DNA of 64,000 nt from an uncultured Ruminiclostridium sp. (GCA_947629925.1 CANRFO010000009.1:26092-90091); one strand, 5' to 3'. Numbered from the stretch's first letter, positions 1 through 8,800 are shown. The notes: generated by a model from the letters alone, not told the origin. Translations and numbers: made by a program.

Positions 1-1
1 T

Positions 2-493
2 CTTGCGGGGAAAAAATTCCATTCAAAAAGGAATTTTATAAACCGTTTTGAAACCCATAGCTGGACTTATGAAGAAATAAGCAGCGATAATATAAGCGAG
101 TGCTATAATATCCTTGAGCTTTGGAGCAAAGAAAACCGTGCGAACGAAAGTGCTGCCATAGCTGAAGAGGTATCTGTTGCCGCAAAGGGCCTTGACAGTT
201 TTTTCAGGCTTGATTTTAGCGGCGGACTGTTGAAAGCGGAGGGCATTCCCGTTGCTTTCACTTATGGTGAGCATTTGAACAGCGACACTTTTGATGTTCA
301 TGTTGAAAAAGCGCTGTCCCTTTACGACGGTGCATATCCCATGATAAACAAGCAGTTTGTAAGCCGCTTGGACAATGGATACAAGTATATAAACCGCGAA
401 GAGGATATGGGCGAGGAAAACCTGAGAAAGGCTAAGCGCTCATATCACCCTGCGTTTATGGAAGAAAAATTTATAATATCGTTTAAAGACTGA
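2..493 (+). CDS. DUF2156 (LPG synthetase C-terminal-like) protein, 5'-truncated
   Basis: The reading frame is open from the window edge to the TGA at 491-493, so only the C-terminal 163 or so residues are visible and the start lies outside. The visible part matches the DUF2156 family, an acyltransferase-like fold related to the aminoacyl-transferase domain of lysyl-phosphatidylglycerol synthases. Seen directly: a K-R-N-F-I-N-R-F element near the left edge, a G-G-L-L-x-x-E-G-I-P-V-A-F segment, a V-H-V-E-K-A segment and the ending Y-I-N-R-E-E-D-M-G with L-R-K-A-K-R-S-Y-H-P. In stand-alone members the substrate is unknown. It sits 11 nt before the DJ-1 gene, so the two are probably co-transcribed. 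Family call is fairly firm, function is not. Confidence 0.8.
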   Translation, partial: LAGKKFHSKRNFINRFETHSWTYEEISSDNISECYNILELWSKENRANESAAIAEEVSVAAKGLDSFFRLDFSGGLLKAEGIPVAFTYGEHLNSDTFDVHVEKALSLYDGAYPMINKQFVSRLDNGYKYINREEDMGEENLRKAKRSYHPAFMEEKFIISFKD

Positions 494-504
494 AAGGAGC
501 AGAC

Positions 505-1047
505 ATGATATATTGTTTTTTGGCAGACGGATTTGAGGAAATGGAAGCGCTCTGTCCTGTGGATATTCTCCGCAGAGGAGAATGTGAGCTGCTTACCGTT
601 GGCGTCGGCGAGGAGATCATTACAGGTTCTCACGGCATAAGCGTGTGTGCGGATATAACTGCCGCAGAAATTGTTCTTGACGACAGCCTTGATATGATAA
701 TTCTTCCCGGCGGAATGCCCGGAACGCTCAACCTTGAGAAAAATCTTTATGTGCAGAAGGCTATTGATTTCTGCGCTGAGAACAATAAGTACATCGCCGC
801 TATCTGCGCCGCACCGTCCATACTCGGACACAAAGGATTACTGAAAGATCGTTCTGCGATCTGTTTCCCCGGCTTTGAGGAACAGCTCAACTGCAAAACG
901 TTGTCAGACGATCATGTATGCGCTGACGGAAATATAATCACCGCCAAAGGCGCAGGCGTAGCTCAGGAATTTGGCTTGAAGCTCCTCGAAAAGCTGAAGG
1001 GCAAGGCTGCATCAGATAAGGTAAAAGCGTCGATACAATGCAGATAA
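505..1047 (+). CDS. DJ-1/PfpI family protein
   Basis: 180-residue protein of the DJ-1/ThiJ/PfpI superfamily. It opens with the family pattern D-G-F-E-E-M-E-A (the conserved glutamate that contacts the nucleophile) and carries the nucleophile elbow A-I-C-A-A-P near residue 100, with the catalytic-type cysteine present. An L-P-G-G-M-P-G loop precedes it. The C-terminal I-T-A-K-G-A-G-V-A segment is also typical. Members act in glyoxalase/deglycase-type or redox-stress roles; the exact reaction cannot be read here. A GAAAGGAG ribosome site precedes the ATG at 505. Its 3' end overlaps the next gene by 10 nt, which suggests translational coupling. Confidence 0.88.
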   Translation: MIYCFLADGFEEMEALCPVDILRRGECELLTVGVGEEIITGSHGISVCADITAAEIVLDDSLDMIILPGGMPGTLNLEKNLYVQKAIDFCAENNKYIAAICAAPSILGHKGLLKDRSAICFPGFEEQLNCKTLSDDHVCADGNIITAKGAGVAQEFGLKLLEKLKGKAASDKVKASIQCR

Positions 1048-1595
1048 AGTCTGAACTCAGAAAAAAACTTCTTTCGGAAAGAAGTGCTCTTTCGCCTGCT
1101 TTTTGCGAGCAAGCAGGCAAGGCGGCTGCAAAGAACCTGTTTTCTTTTCCTTCATTTTTGACTGCCGATCTTGTTTTATGCTATATCAGCGTTAATTCCG
1201 AGCTTCCTACACGTGAAATAATAGAGTATTGCTTCCGAAACGGAAAGCCTGTTGCGGCTCCTGTTTGTATGGGAGATGATATGTCGTTCAGAAAAATAAC
1301 AAGTTTTGATGAACTGAAAACAGGCGCCTTTTCGATACCTGAACCTGATATAAGCTGTTCAGATGTTGTCATTACATCTGATACAGTCTGCCTTGCACCT
1401 GCGCTCTGCTATAATGGGAAAGGCTATCGTATAGGCTACGGAAAAGGATATTACGACAGATTTTTCAAAAATTCCACATGCAAGAGGATAGGGCTTTGTT
1501 ATGACGATTTTATCAGAGAATTTCCTCCTGATTCTGATGACGAAGCTGTTCAGACGATAATAACCCAGAAAAGGATTATCAGCATAGATCCATGA
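1038..1595 (+). CDS. 5-formyltetrahydrofolate cyclo-ligase
   Basis: 185-residue cytosolic enzyme that converts 5-formyl-THF to 5,10-methenyl-THF with ATP. Seen: the N-terminal basic stretch L-R-K-K-L-L-S-E-R, a central P-V-C-M-G-D-D-M-S-F segment, and the family signature R-I-G-Y-G-K-G-Y-Y-D-R-F near residue 135 that forms the nucleotide site. Length is normal for the family (about 180-200). The ATG at 1038 overlaps the end of the DJ-1 gene by 10 nt. The order cyclo-ligase then mltG fits a plus-strand housekeeping run. No regulatory element is visible between the genes. Confidence 0.93.
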   Translation: MQIKSELRKKLLSERSALSPAFCEQAGKAAAKNLFSFPSFLTADLVLCYISVNSELPTREIIEYCFRNGKPVAAPVCMGDDMSFRKITSFDELKTGAFSIPEPDISCSDVVITSDTVCLAPALCYNGKGYRIGYGKGYYDRFFKNSTCKRIGLCYDDFIREFPPDSDDEAVQTIITQKRIISIDP

Positions 1596-1634
1596 GATAA
1601 GGCTTGTGCCAATGCACATTGAAAGGAAAGTCAG

Positions 1635-3104
1635 ATGGACGACAGAAATGAGAACGAGCTGTTTGACATGCTCAGCAAAAATAAAGAGCGCGCACATAAA
1701 GAGCAGAGATCTGCCGAAGCTCATAACGGCGTAGAGAAGGCAGAAGCAGGCAAAGAAAACCCGTATGCTTTCGGTTCTTCATTTGCAGAAACTTCCGAGT
1801 ATGAAACTATGGATCTGCATGACATTGATTTTGACGATACAGACAATACGGAAGAAGAACGGACCGTTAAAGCTGCGGAAGAGAAAACAGAAAAGAAATA
1901 TGATAAAAATGACGCTTCAAATGATGAATACGATTATGAGAATGATGCGGACGTCATTGAAGCGGAAAATCAGCTGTATAAACACAAGCAAAGCCGTAAA
2001 ACCGCTTTACAGGTTTTTCTTGGTCTGCTGATTTCCGCAGCGATCATTTTTATCGGCGTATCTCTCGGAAATAAGCTTTTGGGTATTGTTCTGGATTATA
2101 CGGGAATAAATACGAATGAGTTTGAAGTATTAGTAGATATACCTGATGACCCGACATTAAATCAAGTCTCCGACGCGCTTGAATCCAGCGGTATAATCAC
2201 CGAACCGCGGATTTTTAAGATGTATGTTGAGATGAAAGAAAGACAGGACGATTTTGTAGGCGGTACGTTTACATTGTCCTCCGCTATGAGTTACAGCAAT
2301 ATTTTGGACACTCTCCTTGCGTCAAAAAATGCTGTGATCACAGTGGAAGTTACGATAATCGAAGGAATGACTGCGGCTGAGATCGGAGAGCTTCTTGAGG
2401 AAAATTCCGTGTGCAGGGCTGAGGATTTTGCGCAGTATTATCGCAGCAAGCTGAATAAATTTGATTTTGAAAGGCGCATCAATGAAAGCAGGGTCAAATT
2501 CAATCAGATGGAAGGTTATCTTTATCCCGACAAATATGAGTTTTATGTAAACAATGAGCTAAAGGAAGACCCTGACGCCGAGATCGATACTTCGGAGGAT
2601 GCAAGAGCTGCTGCTGAAAAGATATATTCAAACTTCAACTCCAAAATTTCCAAATCAATGTATAAAAAGATGAACGAAATGGGCTTTACTCTCGACGAGC
2701 TTATCGCATTGGCATCTATGGTTCAGAAGGAAGTCGCTTCTCCCGAAGATATGCAGAACGTTGCTTCTGTTTTCTTGAACCGTCTGCATAACAGTGAAAG
2801 TTTTCCGCACCTTCAGTCTGATGCCACCGTCTTTTACGTTCAGAACGATATTGAGCCGTACTACAATTCGTCTGACTTTTTGTCGTCTCTTGAAACGATA
2901 TCCAATTCCTATGATACCTATGAGGCGGTAGGGATACCCGCAGGAGCAATATGCAGTCCGGGAATGGACGCTATAAACGCCGTGCTTTACGCTCCCGAAA
3001 CGAATTATTTCTACTTCTGTGCAAACGACGAGGGCAAAACATTTTTCGCCAGTACAGAGGAAGAACATAATGCCAATCTTGTAGAAGCGGGTCTTGCTTC
3101 TTAA
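1635..3104 (+). CDS. mltG: endolytic transglycosylase MltG
   Basis: 489-residue membrane enzyme that cuts nascent peptidoglycan glycan strands. Layout: an acidic, charged cytoplasmic N-terminus of about 120 residues, one membrane helix at about 124-147, a LysM-like region, then the YceG catalytic domain. Seen: E-G-Y-L-Y-P-D-K-Y-E-F, then L-A-S-M-V-Q-K-E-V with the glutamate at the catalytic position, A-S-V-F-L-N-R-L, the Q-S-D-A-T-V substrate strand and the C-terminal S-P-G-M-D-A-I-N-A with A-P-E-T-N-Y-F-Y-F. The long acidic cytoplasmic tail is a common Gram-positive variant. The ATG at 1635 has a GAAAGGAAAG ribosome site. Confidence 0.95.
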   Translation: MDDRNENELFDMLSKNKERAHKEQRSAEAHNGVEKAEAGKENPYAFGSSFAETSEYETMDLHDIDFDDTDNTEEERTVKAAEEKTEKKYDKNDASNDEYDYENDADVIEAENQLYKHKQSRKTALQVFLGLLISAAIIFIGVSLGNKLLGIVLDYTGINTNEFEVLVDIPDDPTLNQVSDALESSGIITEPRIFKMYVEMKERQDDFVGGTFTLSSAMSYSNILDTLLASKNAVITVEVTIIEGMTAAEIGELLEENSVCRAEDFAQYYRSKLNKFDFERRINESRVKFNQMEGYLYPDKYEFYVNNELKEDPDAEIDTSEDARAAAEKIYSNFNSKISKSMYKKMNEMGFTLDELIALASMVQKEVASPEDMQNVASVFLNRLHNSESFPHLQSDATVFYVQNDIEPYYNSSDFLSSLETISNSYDTYEAVGIPAGAICSPGMDAINAVLYAPETNYFYFCANDEGKTFFASTEEEHNANLVEAGLAS

Positions 3105-3111
3105 ATAAAAC

Positions 3112-3138
3112 AGCGGCGTTTGTTAAACAAATGCCGCT
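3112..3138. terminator. hairpin between mltG and the U32 gene
   Basis: Inverted repeat: AGCGGC (3112-3117) pairs with GCCGCT (3133-3138), and TTTGTT pairs with AACAAA inside it. On the plus strand no long T-run follows, so it would be a weak terminator or a processing/attenuation hairpin. It also overlaps an upstream ATG at 3131, which argues against that ATG as the U32 start. Confidence 0.55.
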
Positions 3139-3157
3139 TAAAAATGTGAGGGATAAT

Positions 3158-4366
3158 ATGCTTGAACTTCTTTCTCCCGCCGGCGATTACGAGTGCCTTG
3201 AAGCTGCGGTAAATTTTGGCTGCAACGCAGTATATATCGGCGGCAAAAGCTACGGTATGCGTGCCGCAGCGAAAAATTTCGACTTTGATGAAATGAAAAA
3301 AGCCGTAAATTATGCTCATTCCCATGAAGTGAAAGTATACCTTACCTGCAACACGCTTCCTTCCAATGATGAGATAGAAGCATTTCCCGAATATATAAAA
3401 AATGCGGCCGAAATAGGTATTGACGCCGTGATAGTTGCCGACATGGGCATAATGTCCATGATAAAGCAATATGCTCCGAAGCTTGATATACATATGTCCA
3501 CTCAGGTGGGAATAGTGAATTATGCTGCGGCAAACGAGCTTTACAGACTGGGAGCAAAGCGGATCGTCCTTTCAAGGGAAACAGGCATTGACGAGATCAG
3601 ACGTATCAGGGAGAAGATACCTGATGACATGGAAATAGAAGCGTTTGTCCATGGAGCAATGTGTGTTTCTTTTTCGGGAAGATGTCTTTTGTCGGCATAT
3701 ATGACGGGGAGAAATGCAAACAAGGGTGAGTGCGCACAGCCTTGCCGCTGGAAGTACAGCCTTATGGAGGAAACGCGCCCCGGTCAGTATTTTCCCGTGT
3801 ATGAAAACGATGAAGGCTCATATATCCTGAATGCCAGGGATATGTGCATGATAGAGCATATGGATAAACTTATCGATGCAGGAGTTACAAGCTTTAAAAT
3901 AGAAGGCAGAGCAAAATCCGCATATTATGTCGCCACAGTTACCAACGCTTATGCGTCGGCGCTGGAGTATGCGAAAGCAGGAAAGCCCCTTCCTCAGTGG
4001 ATAAAGGACGAGGTGTTTGCCGTAAGCCATAGAGAGTATTGCACAGGTTTTTATTTCGGCAGATACGACCCTGAACAGGTATATGAAAGCAGCGGCTATG
4101 TTCGTTCCAGAGATTTTGTAGGAGTTATCGACAAATGTGATAACGGAGAGGTCTTTCTGACTCAGCGAAATTATTTTTCCGTTTCTGATGACCTTGAAGT
4201 CCTTATCCCAAAGGAAAAGCCTGTAAAGTTCAATATAAAACATCTTTACAATTCGGACGGCGAGGAAATAACCGTCGCGAACAGAGCGACAGAAAAGCTC
4301 AGGGCAGTTTGCGGCAGGGAATTTCCCGAAAATTCAATTTTGCGCCGAGTATCAGAACAAAAATAA
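3158..4366 (+). CDS. U32 family peptidase / tRNA-hydroxylation (TrhP-type) protein
   Basis: 402-residue protein of peptidase family U32. It opens M-L-E-L-L-S-P-A-G-D-Y-E, the usual family start, and has the signature E-A-F-V-H-G-A-M-C-V-S-F-S-G-R-C followed by a G-E-C-A-Q-P-C-R cluster; several cysteines here are conserved and may bind an iron-sulfur cluster. Related E. coli and B. subtilis proteins (TrhP/YegQ, YrrN/YrrO) act in 5-hydroxyuridine formation at tRNA position 34; others were called collagenases. In B. subtilis the yrrN/yrrO genes lie near mltG (yrrL), as here. Start chosen at ATG 3158 with GAGGG 5 nt upstream, rather than 3131, which lies inside a hairpin. Confidence 0.88.
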   Translation: MLELLSPAGDYECLEAAVNFGCNAVYIGGKSYGMRAAAKNFDFDEMKKAVNYAHSHEVKVYLTCNTLPSNDEIEAFPEYIKNAAEIGIDAVIVADMGIMSMIKQYAPKLDIHMSTQVGIVNYAAANELYRLGAKRIVLSRETGIDEIRRIREKIPDDMEIEAFVHGAMCVSFSGRCLLSAYMTGRNANKGECAQPCRWKYSLMEETRPGQYFPVYENDEGSYILNARDMCMIEHMDKLIDAGVTSFKIEGRAKSAYYVATVTNAYASALEYAKAGKPLPQWIKDEVFAVSHREYCTGFYFGRYDPEQVYESSGYVRSRDFVGVIDKCDNGEVFLTQRNYFSVSDDLEVLIPKEKPVKFNIKHLYNSDGEEITVANRATEKLRAVCGREFPENSILRRVSEQK

Positions 4367-4370
4367 AACA

Positions 4371-4402
4371 AAGCCGACATGAATTTTCATGTCGGCTTTT
4401 TA
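4371..4402. terminator. bidirectional rho-independent terminator
   Basis: Stem AAGCCGACATG / CATGTCGGCTT around a short A/T loop, with T-rich tract on the plus strand and an A-rich flank (T-rich on the minus strand). It sits between the convergent U32 gene (ends 4366) and dprA (ends 4408) and serves both. Confidence 0.9.
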
Positions 4403-4407
4403 TATGC

Positions 4408-5634
4408 CTATTCTTTAACGGCATATTTTGCTCCAGGTCTTGCTTCAAGGATACCTGCGATCTCCATATCAAGCAGGTAAAGTGAAACGTCATCGGGTGA
4501 AACACCACAGTCGTTGGTTATACTTTCGATCGTCTGAGTTCCGTTATCTCTTAAATATTCATATATCCTTCTGTACTCAGGTTCTTGACTTCCAAAATCG
4601 TAATTTTCCGCTGCTTCTTCGCCTGAACGTTTACTTTTTGTTTCTTTCTTGATTTCTTCGTCAGGCGCTTCTTTTTTCTTTGTTTTGGTCGGCTTAACAT
4701 CAGCTTTTGACTCTTCTGCTCTGCTGAAAATGAATCGATTATCCGGATTTATCTCATAATCCTTTTTCAAAGCGTTCAGTTTATCATTGAAAGAAGAGTA
4801 GTAGCAATTTACCACATCAAGGTAATTAAACAGAGGAATAGCTCCGTCGCGAAGCAAACCGACAACGCCGCTGTACACGGGCGAAAAAATATCTCCTGGA
4901 GGAACGCAGAAAAGGTCGCGCCCCTGCTGTATTGCGTGTGAAGCAGTGATAAGTGAGCCGCTTTGCATACTTGCCTGAAATATCATCACTCCTGAAGAAA
5001 GCCCTGAGATTATTCTGTTTCTTGCCTGAAAGTATGTTCTTGAAGGCTCGGCGGTAGGGAACAGTTCGCTTATGCACGCTCCTCCAAGCTCGTATATCCT
5101 TTCTCTTGTTGAAAGACTTCCTCTGGGATAATCAACAGCAAGTCCGCAGGCGAGAACGCCTATTGTTCTTCCTCCTGCGTCTATCGCCGACTGATGAACT
5201 ATATGGTCAACTCCGACAGCCATGCCGCTTACAAGGACAACGCCCATTTTTGCAAGATCCATGCATGTCCTGCGGGTGAGTTTTGCGGTATATTCGGTAG
5301 CGCCTCTCGCACCGACGCCCGCGATGCATATTTCGTCATCAAGTCCGTTTATATTACCTTTGTAAAATAATACAAGAGGAGGATTATAAATATTTTGCAG
5401 TCTGAACGGATAACCTTTGGCACCTAATGCTACGGTCTTTATTCCGCTTTTTCTGCACGCTTCAAGTATTCTTTCGGAGTTTTCCAACGAAGCGTTTGGC
5501 AATCTTTTTAATTCGACAGGCGACAAAAACTGCATATCATGTCCTTCGGCGACAGCTTCATAAGCCTCTTTAGCTGAGCCGTAATGCTGAACAAGCTGTG
5601 CCGCTTTCGGATTTGCAGTTCCCAAAAGCTGCAA
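4408..5634 (-). CDS. dprA: DNA-processing protein DprA
   Basis: 408 residues from the nearest usable start (TTG at 5634). DprA binds incoming single-stranded DNA and loads RecA. Seen: N-terminal helical region, Rossmann-type core with G-V-G-A-R-G-A-T-E-Y, V-S-G-M-A-V-G-V-D, T-I-G-V-L-A-C-G-L, A-R-N-R-I-I-S-G-L-S and Q-S-G-S-L-I-T-A, a Lys/Glu-rich linker, and a C-terminal winged helix (about 345-405). Homology of the N-terminus continues upstream of the TTG (E-Y-Y-L-W-L-L), and a good GGGAGG site lies at 5664-5669, so translation probably starts at the in-frame ACG (5655) or GTT (5658). Either would be non-canonical. Last gene of a minus-strand run. Confidence 0.93.
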   Translation of the reverse strand: MQLLGTANPKAAQLVQHYGSAKEAYEAVAEGHDMQFLSPVELKRLPNASLENSERILEACRKSGIKTVALGAKGYPFRLQNIYNPPLVLFYKGNINGLDDEICIAGVGARGATEYTAKLTRRTCMDLAKMGVVLVSGMAVGVDHIVHQSAIDAGGRTIGVLACGLAVDYPRGSLSTRERIYELGGACISELFPTAEPSRTYFQARNRIISGLSSGVMIFQASMQSGSLITASHAIQQGRDLFCVPPGDIFSPVYSGVVGLLRDGAIPLFNYLDVVNCYYSSFNDKLNALKKDYEINPDNRFIFSRAEESKADVKPTKTKKKEAPDEEIKKETKSKRSGEEAAENYDFGSQEPEYRRIYEYLRDNGTQTIESITNDCGVSPDDVSLYLLDMEIAGILEARPGAKYAVKE

Positions 5635-5694
5635 TAACCAAAGATAATATTCCGTAACCGTCGCCTCCCGTTTATATTGAATAAATCAGGTAAA

Positions 5695-7359
5695 TTACTT
5701 TTTGTTGTCTTCCTGTCTTATCTGAACGCGGCGAATTTTGCCGCTGATAGTTTTAGGAAGCTCATCAACGAATTCAACTATACGAGGATATTTGTAAGGA
5801 GCTGTATTCTTCTTTACATGATTTTGCAGCTCTTTTTTCAGCTCTTCGCTGGGAGTATAATTCTTTGTGAGAACTATCGTAGCCTTTACGACCTGCCCTC
5901 TTATAGGGTCGGGAGCGCCTGTAACAGCGCATTCCAGAACAGCAGGGTGAGTTATCAGGACGCTTTCTATTTCAAAGGGTCCTATGCGGTAGCCGCTGGC
6001 TTTGATAACGTCGTCGTTGCGTCCTACATACCAGAAGTAACCGTCCTCGTCCTTCCATGCGGTATCGCCTGTGTGATAAACTCCGTTGCTCCACGCCTCA
6101 TCAGTAAGCTGCTCGTTTCTGTAATAGCAGTCAAACAAGCCGTCCTTGCCTCTTTCCGCTCTTACAACTATTTCGCCTACTTCGCCGACAGGAACGCTGT
6201 TGTCATTTTCGTCAACTATATCAACGTTGTAAAGAGGAGTAGGCTTGCCCATTGAACCGGGTCTTGGCGTCATTCCCACAAGATTTCCCAAAAGCGCGGT
6301 GCTTTCCGTCTGACCGAATGCTTCCATAAGCTTCAGTCCCGTAAACTCCAGCCACCTGTCAAACACTTCGGGGTTCAGCGCCTCGCCTGCGATTGTGGAG
6401 TATTTCAGGCTGCTCAGATCGTAGCCCTGAAGTCCTTCCTTGATAAAGAATCTGTACATTGTAGGAGGCGCGCAGAAAGAGGTTATCTTGTAATCCTGCA
6501 TTATCTTCAGCATATCTGCGGGAATAAATTTGTCAAAGTCATAAACCATTACGCAGCTTCCAAGTGACATCTGACCGTACAGCTTGCCCCAAGCGGCTTT
6601 TCCCCAGCCTGTGTCGGAGATAGTAAGATGAAGTCCATCGGGATCAACATTCTGCCACCAGCGCGCGGTCTGGATATGGCAGATAGCATATTTGTGATTG
6701 TGTACCACCATTTTGGGATAGCCTGTAGTGCCGCTTGTGAAATAAAGAAGCATAAGCTCGTTGCAGTTTGTGTCGACTCTCTCCATTGTGTCAGGCTGTT
6801 TCTTTATTTCCTCGTCAAAATCCAGCCAGTCGCCTTCAGCGCCGCCTCTGCATATGAACTTCGCATCCAGCTTCCAGTTAAGCTCCTTTTGCGCTTCGTC
6901 AACATACATTTTAACTTCGGGATTATCATGTGTGCATACAACAGCCTTTACCGTGGCCTGCTCAAAACGGTAGGTAATGTCGTGAGTAGTAAGCAGGTGC
7001 GTTGCAGGGATAGCGATAGCGCCCAGTTTTGTAAGACCGATGATAGAATACCAGAACTGATAGTTTCTTTTCAGTATCAGCATTACCTTATCGCCTTTTT
7101 TGATACCCTTTGACGCAAAAAGATTTGCCGCCTGAGTGGACAGCTTTGAAAGCTCACCGTAGGTGAAGCTCTTTTTCTCACCCGCTACGTTAGTCCATAT
7201 TAACGCCCTGCGGTCAGGCTCCAGCTCAGCAAATTTGTCTATTATATCATATCCGAAATTATAGTTGTCGGGGCAATTGACCTCAAACTTGTTGAGTATC
7301 CCGTTCTCGTCAAACCCCTCGTTTACGAATTTTTTGTAATAGTCCCTTACTTGTTCCAT
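5695..7359 (-). CDS. acyl-CoA synthetase (AMP-forming, acetyl/medium-chain type)
   Basis: 554-residue cytosolic enzyme of the ANL adenylating superfamily, making an acyl-CoA from a carboxylate, ATP and CoA. Seen: the P-loop-like motif Y-F-T-S-G-T-T-G-Y-P-K near residue 215, A-F-G-Q-T-E-S-T (A5), Y-H-T-G-D-T-A-W (A7), G-R-N-D-D-V-I-K-A-S-G-Y-R-I-G (A8 hinge) and the A10 lysine in P-K-T-I-S-G-K-I-R-R. It is of the acetyl-CoA-synthetase-like/medium-chain group; chain length cannot be read. It lies 41 nt after a cupin-type regulator gene on the same strand, so that regulator is the likely controller and the two probably share one promoter. Confidence 0.92.
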   Translation of the reverse strand: MEQVRDYYKKFVNEGFDENGILNKFEVNCPDNYNFGYDIIDKFAELEPDRRALIWTNVAGEKKSFTYGELSKLSTQAANLFASKGIKKGDKVMLILKRNYQFWYSIIGLTKLGAIAIPATHLLTTHDITYRFEQATVKAVVCTHDNPEVKMYVDEAQKELNWKLDAKFICRGGAEGDWLDFDEEIKKQPDTMERVDTNCNELMLLYFTSGTTGYPKMVVHNHKYAICHIQTARWWQNVDPDGLHLTISDTGWGKAAWGKLYGQMSLGSCVMVYDFDKFIPADMLKIMQDYKITSFCAPPTMYRFFIKEGLQGYDLSSLKYSTIAGEALNPEVFDRWLEFTGLKLMEAFGQTESTALLGNLVGMTPRPGSMGKPTPLYNVDIVDENDNSVPVGEVGEIVVRAERGKDGLFDCYYRNEQLTDEAWSNGVYHTGDTAWKDEDGYFWYVGRNDDVIKASGYRIGPFEIESVLITHPAVLECAVTGAPDPIRGQVVKATIVLTKNYTPSEELKKELQNHVKKNTAPYKYPRIVEFVDELPKTISGKIRRVQIRQEDNKK

Positions 7360-7400
7360 AATATTTTTGTGTTTCCTTCCGAGATGTATTTTTTATATTG

Positions 7401-7961
7401 TTATATAAGTATTGCCAAGAACTGGCAGTCCTCGCCGCCGTAGGCTATCATTCCGTGAGGATTTTTGCTGTTGTAGTAAACGCAGTCGCCCGCTTCAAGA
7501 ATTTCCTCATGGTCGTTGATAACGAATTTCAGCTTGCCTGAAATAATGAAGTCCATTTCCTGACCGTCATGTACGGACAGATGGATAGGCTTGCTCTGTT
7601 CTTCCTCAGAATAGGGAGCGTCAACTATCAGCGGCTCTATCTCCTTGTTCTTGAACAGATATGCCATATGCTGGTAAGTAAAGCCTATACGTCTTTCAAT
7701 AGGCAAACCGTGTCCTTTTTTGACTACCGTGTAGGTGTTCAGCTTAGGCTCAACGCCTGTAAGCAGTTCGATCATCTCAATTCCCAGCGCTTCTGCTGCG
7801 GCATTCAGGAATGAAAGGGAAAAATCCTTTTCACCGCTTTCATAACTCAGGTACTCTTCCACCGACGTATCCGTTTTCTGAGCCATAAATTCAGGGTTTA
7901 TGTCCAGATACTCTCTTGTGCTTTTCAGTCTGGATGAAACCTCTTTAATGTTGTAATCCAT
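7401..7961 (-). CDS. XRE-family regulator with C-terminal cupin domain
   Basis: 186 residues. The N-terminal 65 form a helix-turn-helix of the XRE type (R-L-K-S-T-R-E-Y-L-D, then S-V-E-E-Y-L-S-Y-E-S-G). The C-terminal half is a cupin barrel, with S-V-H-D-G-Q-E-M-D-F and G-D-C-V-Y-Y-N-S-K-N-P-H-G-M carrying the metal/ligand histidine positions. This architecture is common for regulators of small-molecule metabolism that sit beside the target genes; here the neighbour downstream is the acyl-CoA synthetase. ATG at 7961, preceded by GGAAAGGAACG. Confidence 0.92.
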   Translation of the reverse strand: MDYNIKEVSSRLKSTREYLDINPEFMAQKTDTSVEEYLSYESGEKDFSLSFLNAAAEALGIEMIELLTGVEPKLNTYTVVKKGHGLPIERRIGFTYQHMAYLFKNKEIEPLIVDAPYSEEEQSKPIHLSVHDGQEMDFIISGKLKFVINDHEEILEAGDCVYYNSKNPHGMIAYGGEDCQFLAILI

Positions 7962-8008
7962 ACGATCGTTCCTTTCCTGTTTTTGTCTTTTGAAACTGTA
8001 ACTAAGTT

Positions 8009-8037
8009 ATTATACCATATAAAAAACAGCATTTCAA
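8009..8037 (-). promoter_or_regulatory. sigma-A promoter for the cupin regulator operon
   Basis: On the minus strand: TTGAAA (8032-8037), 17-nt spacer, TATAAT (8009-8014). It lies between nth and the regulator gene, about 50 nt upstream of the ATG, and would also drive the acyl-CoA synthetase. Confidence 0.8.
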
Positions 8038-8042
8038 CAGTT

Positions 8043-8690
8043 TTATGAAATATTTTTCCTTTTGTTTTCTTTACAAATCCCCGCCAGACAGCACCTTTCA
8101 CATTCAGGTTTTCTCGCATTGCAAACCAATCTCCCGTGCCAAACAAGCCTGTGGCAAAGTCCAAGCCCTTCTTCAGGCGGCACTATCTCTCTGAGCTGTT
8201 TTTCCACCTTTACGGCGTCTTTTCCTTCTGCAAGACCTATCCTGTTTGTAAGCCTTATAACGTGCGTGTCGCATACAAAGGCAGTTTTTCCGTAAAGCTC
8301 TCCCGCAATAAGATTTGCGGTCTTTCTGCCCACGCCCGCCAGTTTTACAAGCTCGTCCACCTCATCGGGGACAGTATCGTCGTAGTCATCATGAAGCTGT
8401 CTGCACATCTGAACGATATCCCTTGATTTCGTCTGAAACAGCCCACAGGAGTGTATATATTCCGCCACCTCCTCAGGCTCCGCCTCAGCAAACGACTGTA
8501 TGGTAGGGAACCGCTCAAACAGCTTTGGCGTCACCATATTAACTCTCACATCGGTGCATTGTGCTGAAAGTCTTGTGGCTATCAGCAGTTCATGAGGTTT
8601 TTCATATGTAAGCGCGCATTTTACTTCGGGATATTCTTTTTTCAGTGCTTCAATGACTTTTTTCGCCAGATTTTTTTTATTTTTCTGCAT
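8043..8690 (-). CDS. nth: endonuclease III
   Basis: 215-residue DNA glycosylase/AP lyase of base-excision repair, acting on oxidised pyrimidines. Seen: helix-hairpin-helix L-A-G-V-G-R-K-T-A-N with the catalytic lysine, the catalytic aspartate in F-V-C-D-T-H-V, and the C-terminal [4Fe-4S] pattern C-x6-C-x2-C-x5-C (starting C-N-A-R-K-P-E-C). Normal length for the family. The ATG at 8690 is followed by a Lys/Asn-rich start, with an A-rich upstream and no strong ribosome site visible. It has its own promoter (8727-8755) and is the first gene of the minus-strand run nth, regulator, synthetase, dprA. Confidence 0.96.
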   Translation of the reverse strand: MQKNKKNLAKKVIEALKKEYPEVKCALTYEKPHELLIATRLSAQCTDVRVNMVTPKLFERFPTIQSFAEAEPEEVAEYIHSCGLFQTKSRDIVQMCRQLHDDYDDTVPDEVDELVKLAGVGRKTANLIAGELYGKTAFVCDTHVIRLTNRIGLAEGKDAVKVEKQLREIVPPEEGLGLCHRLVWHGRLVCNARKPECERCCLAGICKENKRKNIS

Positions 8691-8726
8691 TTTGTTTATT
8701 CCTTTTTATATTTTTAAAGCATATTT

Positions 8727-8755
8727 ATTATACCATCTGTCGTTGATTTAGTCAA
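8727..8755 (-). promoter_or_regulatory. sigma-A promoter for nth
   Basis: Minus strand: TTGACT (8750-8755), 17-nt spacer, TATAAT (8727-8732), about 30 nt upstream of the nth ATG. It diverges from the tRNA promoter at 8801. Confidence 0.82.
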
Positions 8756-8800
8756 TCAAAGTATTTATAAAAATAGATATAATAAAATTTTCAAAACCTA

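Noticed and set aside
3131..3157. U32 start at ATG 3131
   Set aside because: That ATG lies in the hairpin stem; ATG 3158 has GAGGG upstream and the usual N-terminus.
5677..6255. 192-codon plus-strand open frame across the synthetase
   Set aside because: Antisense to the acyl-CoA synthetase gene, Phe/Val/Ser-rich with no domain signal and no ribosome site.
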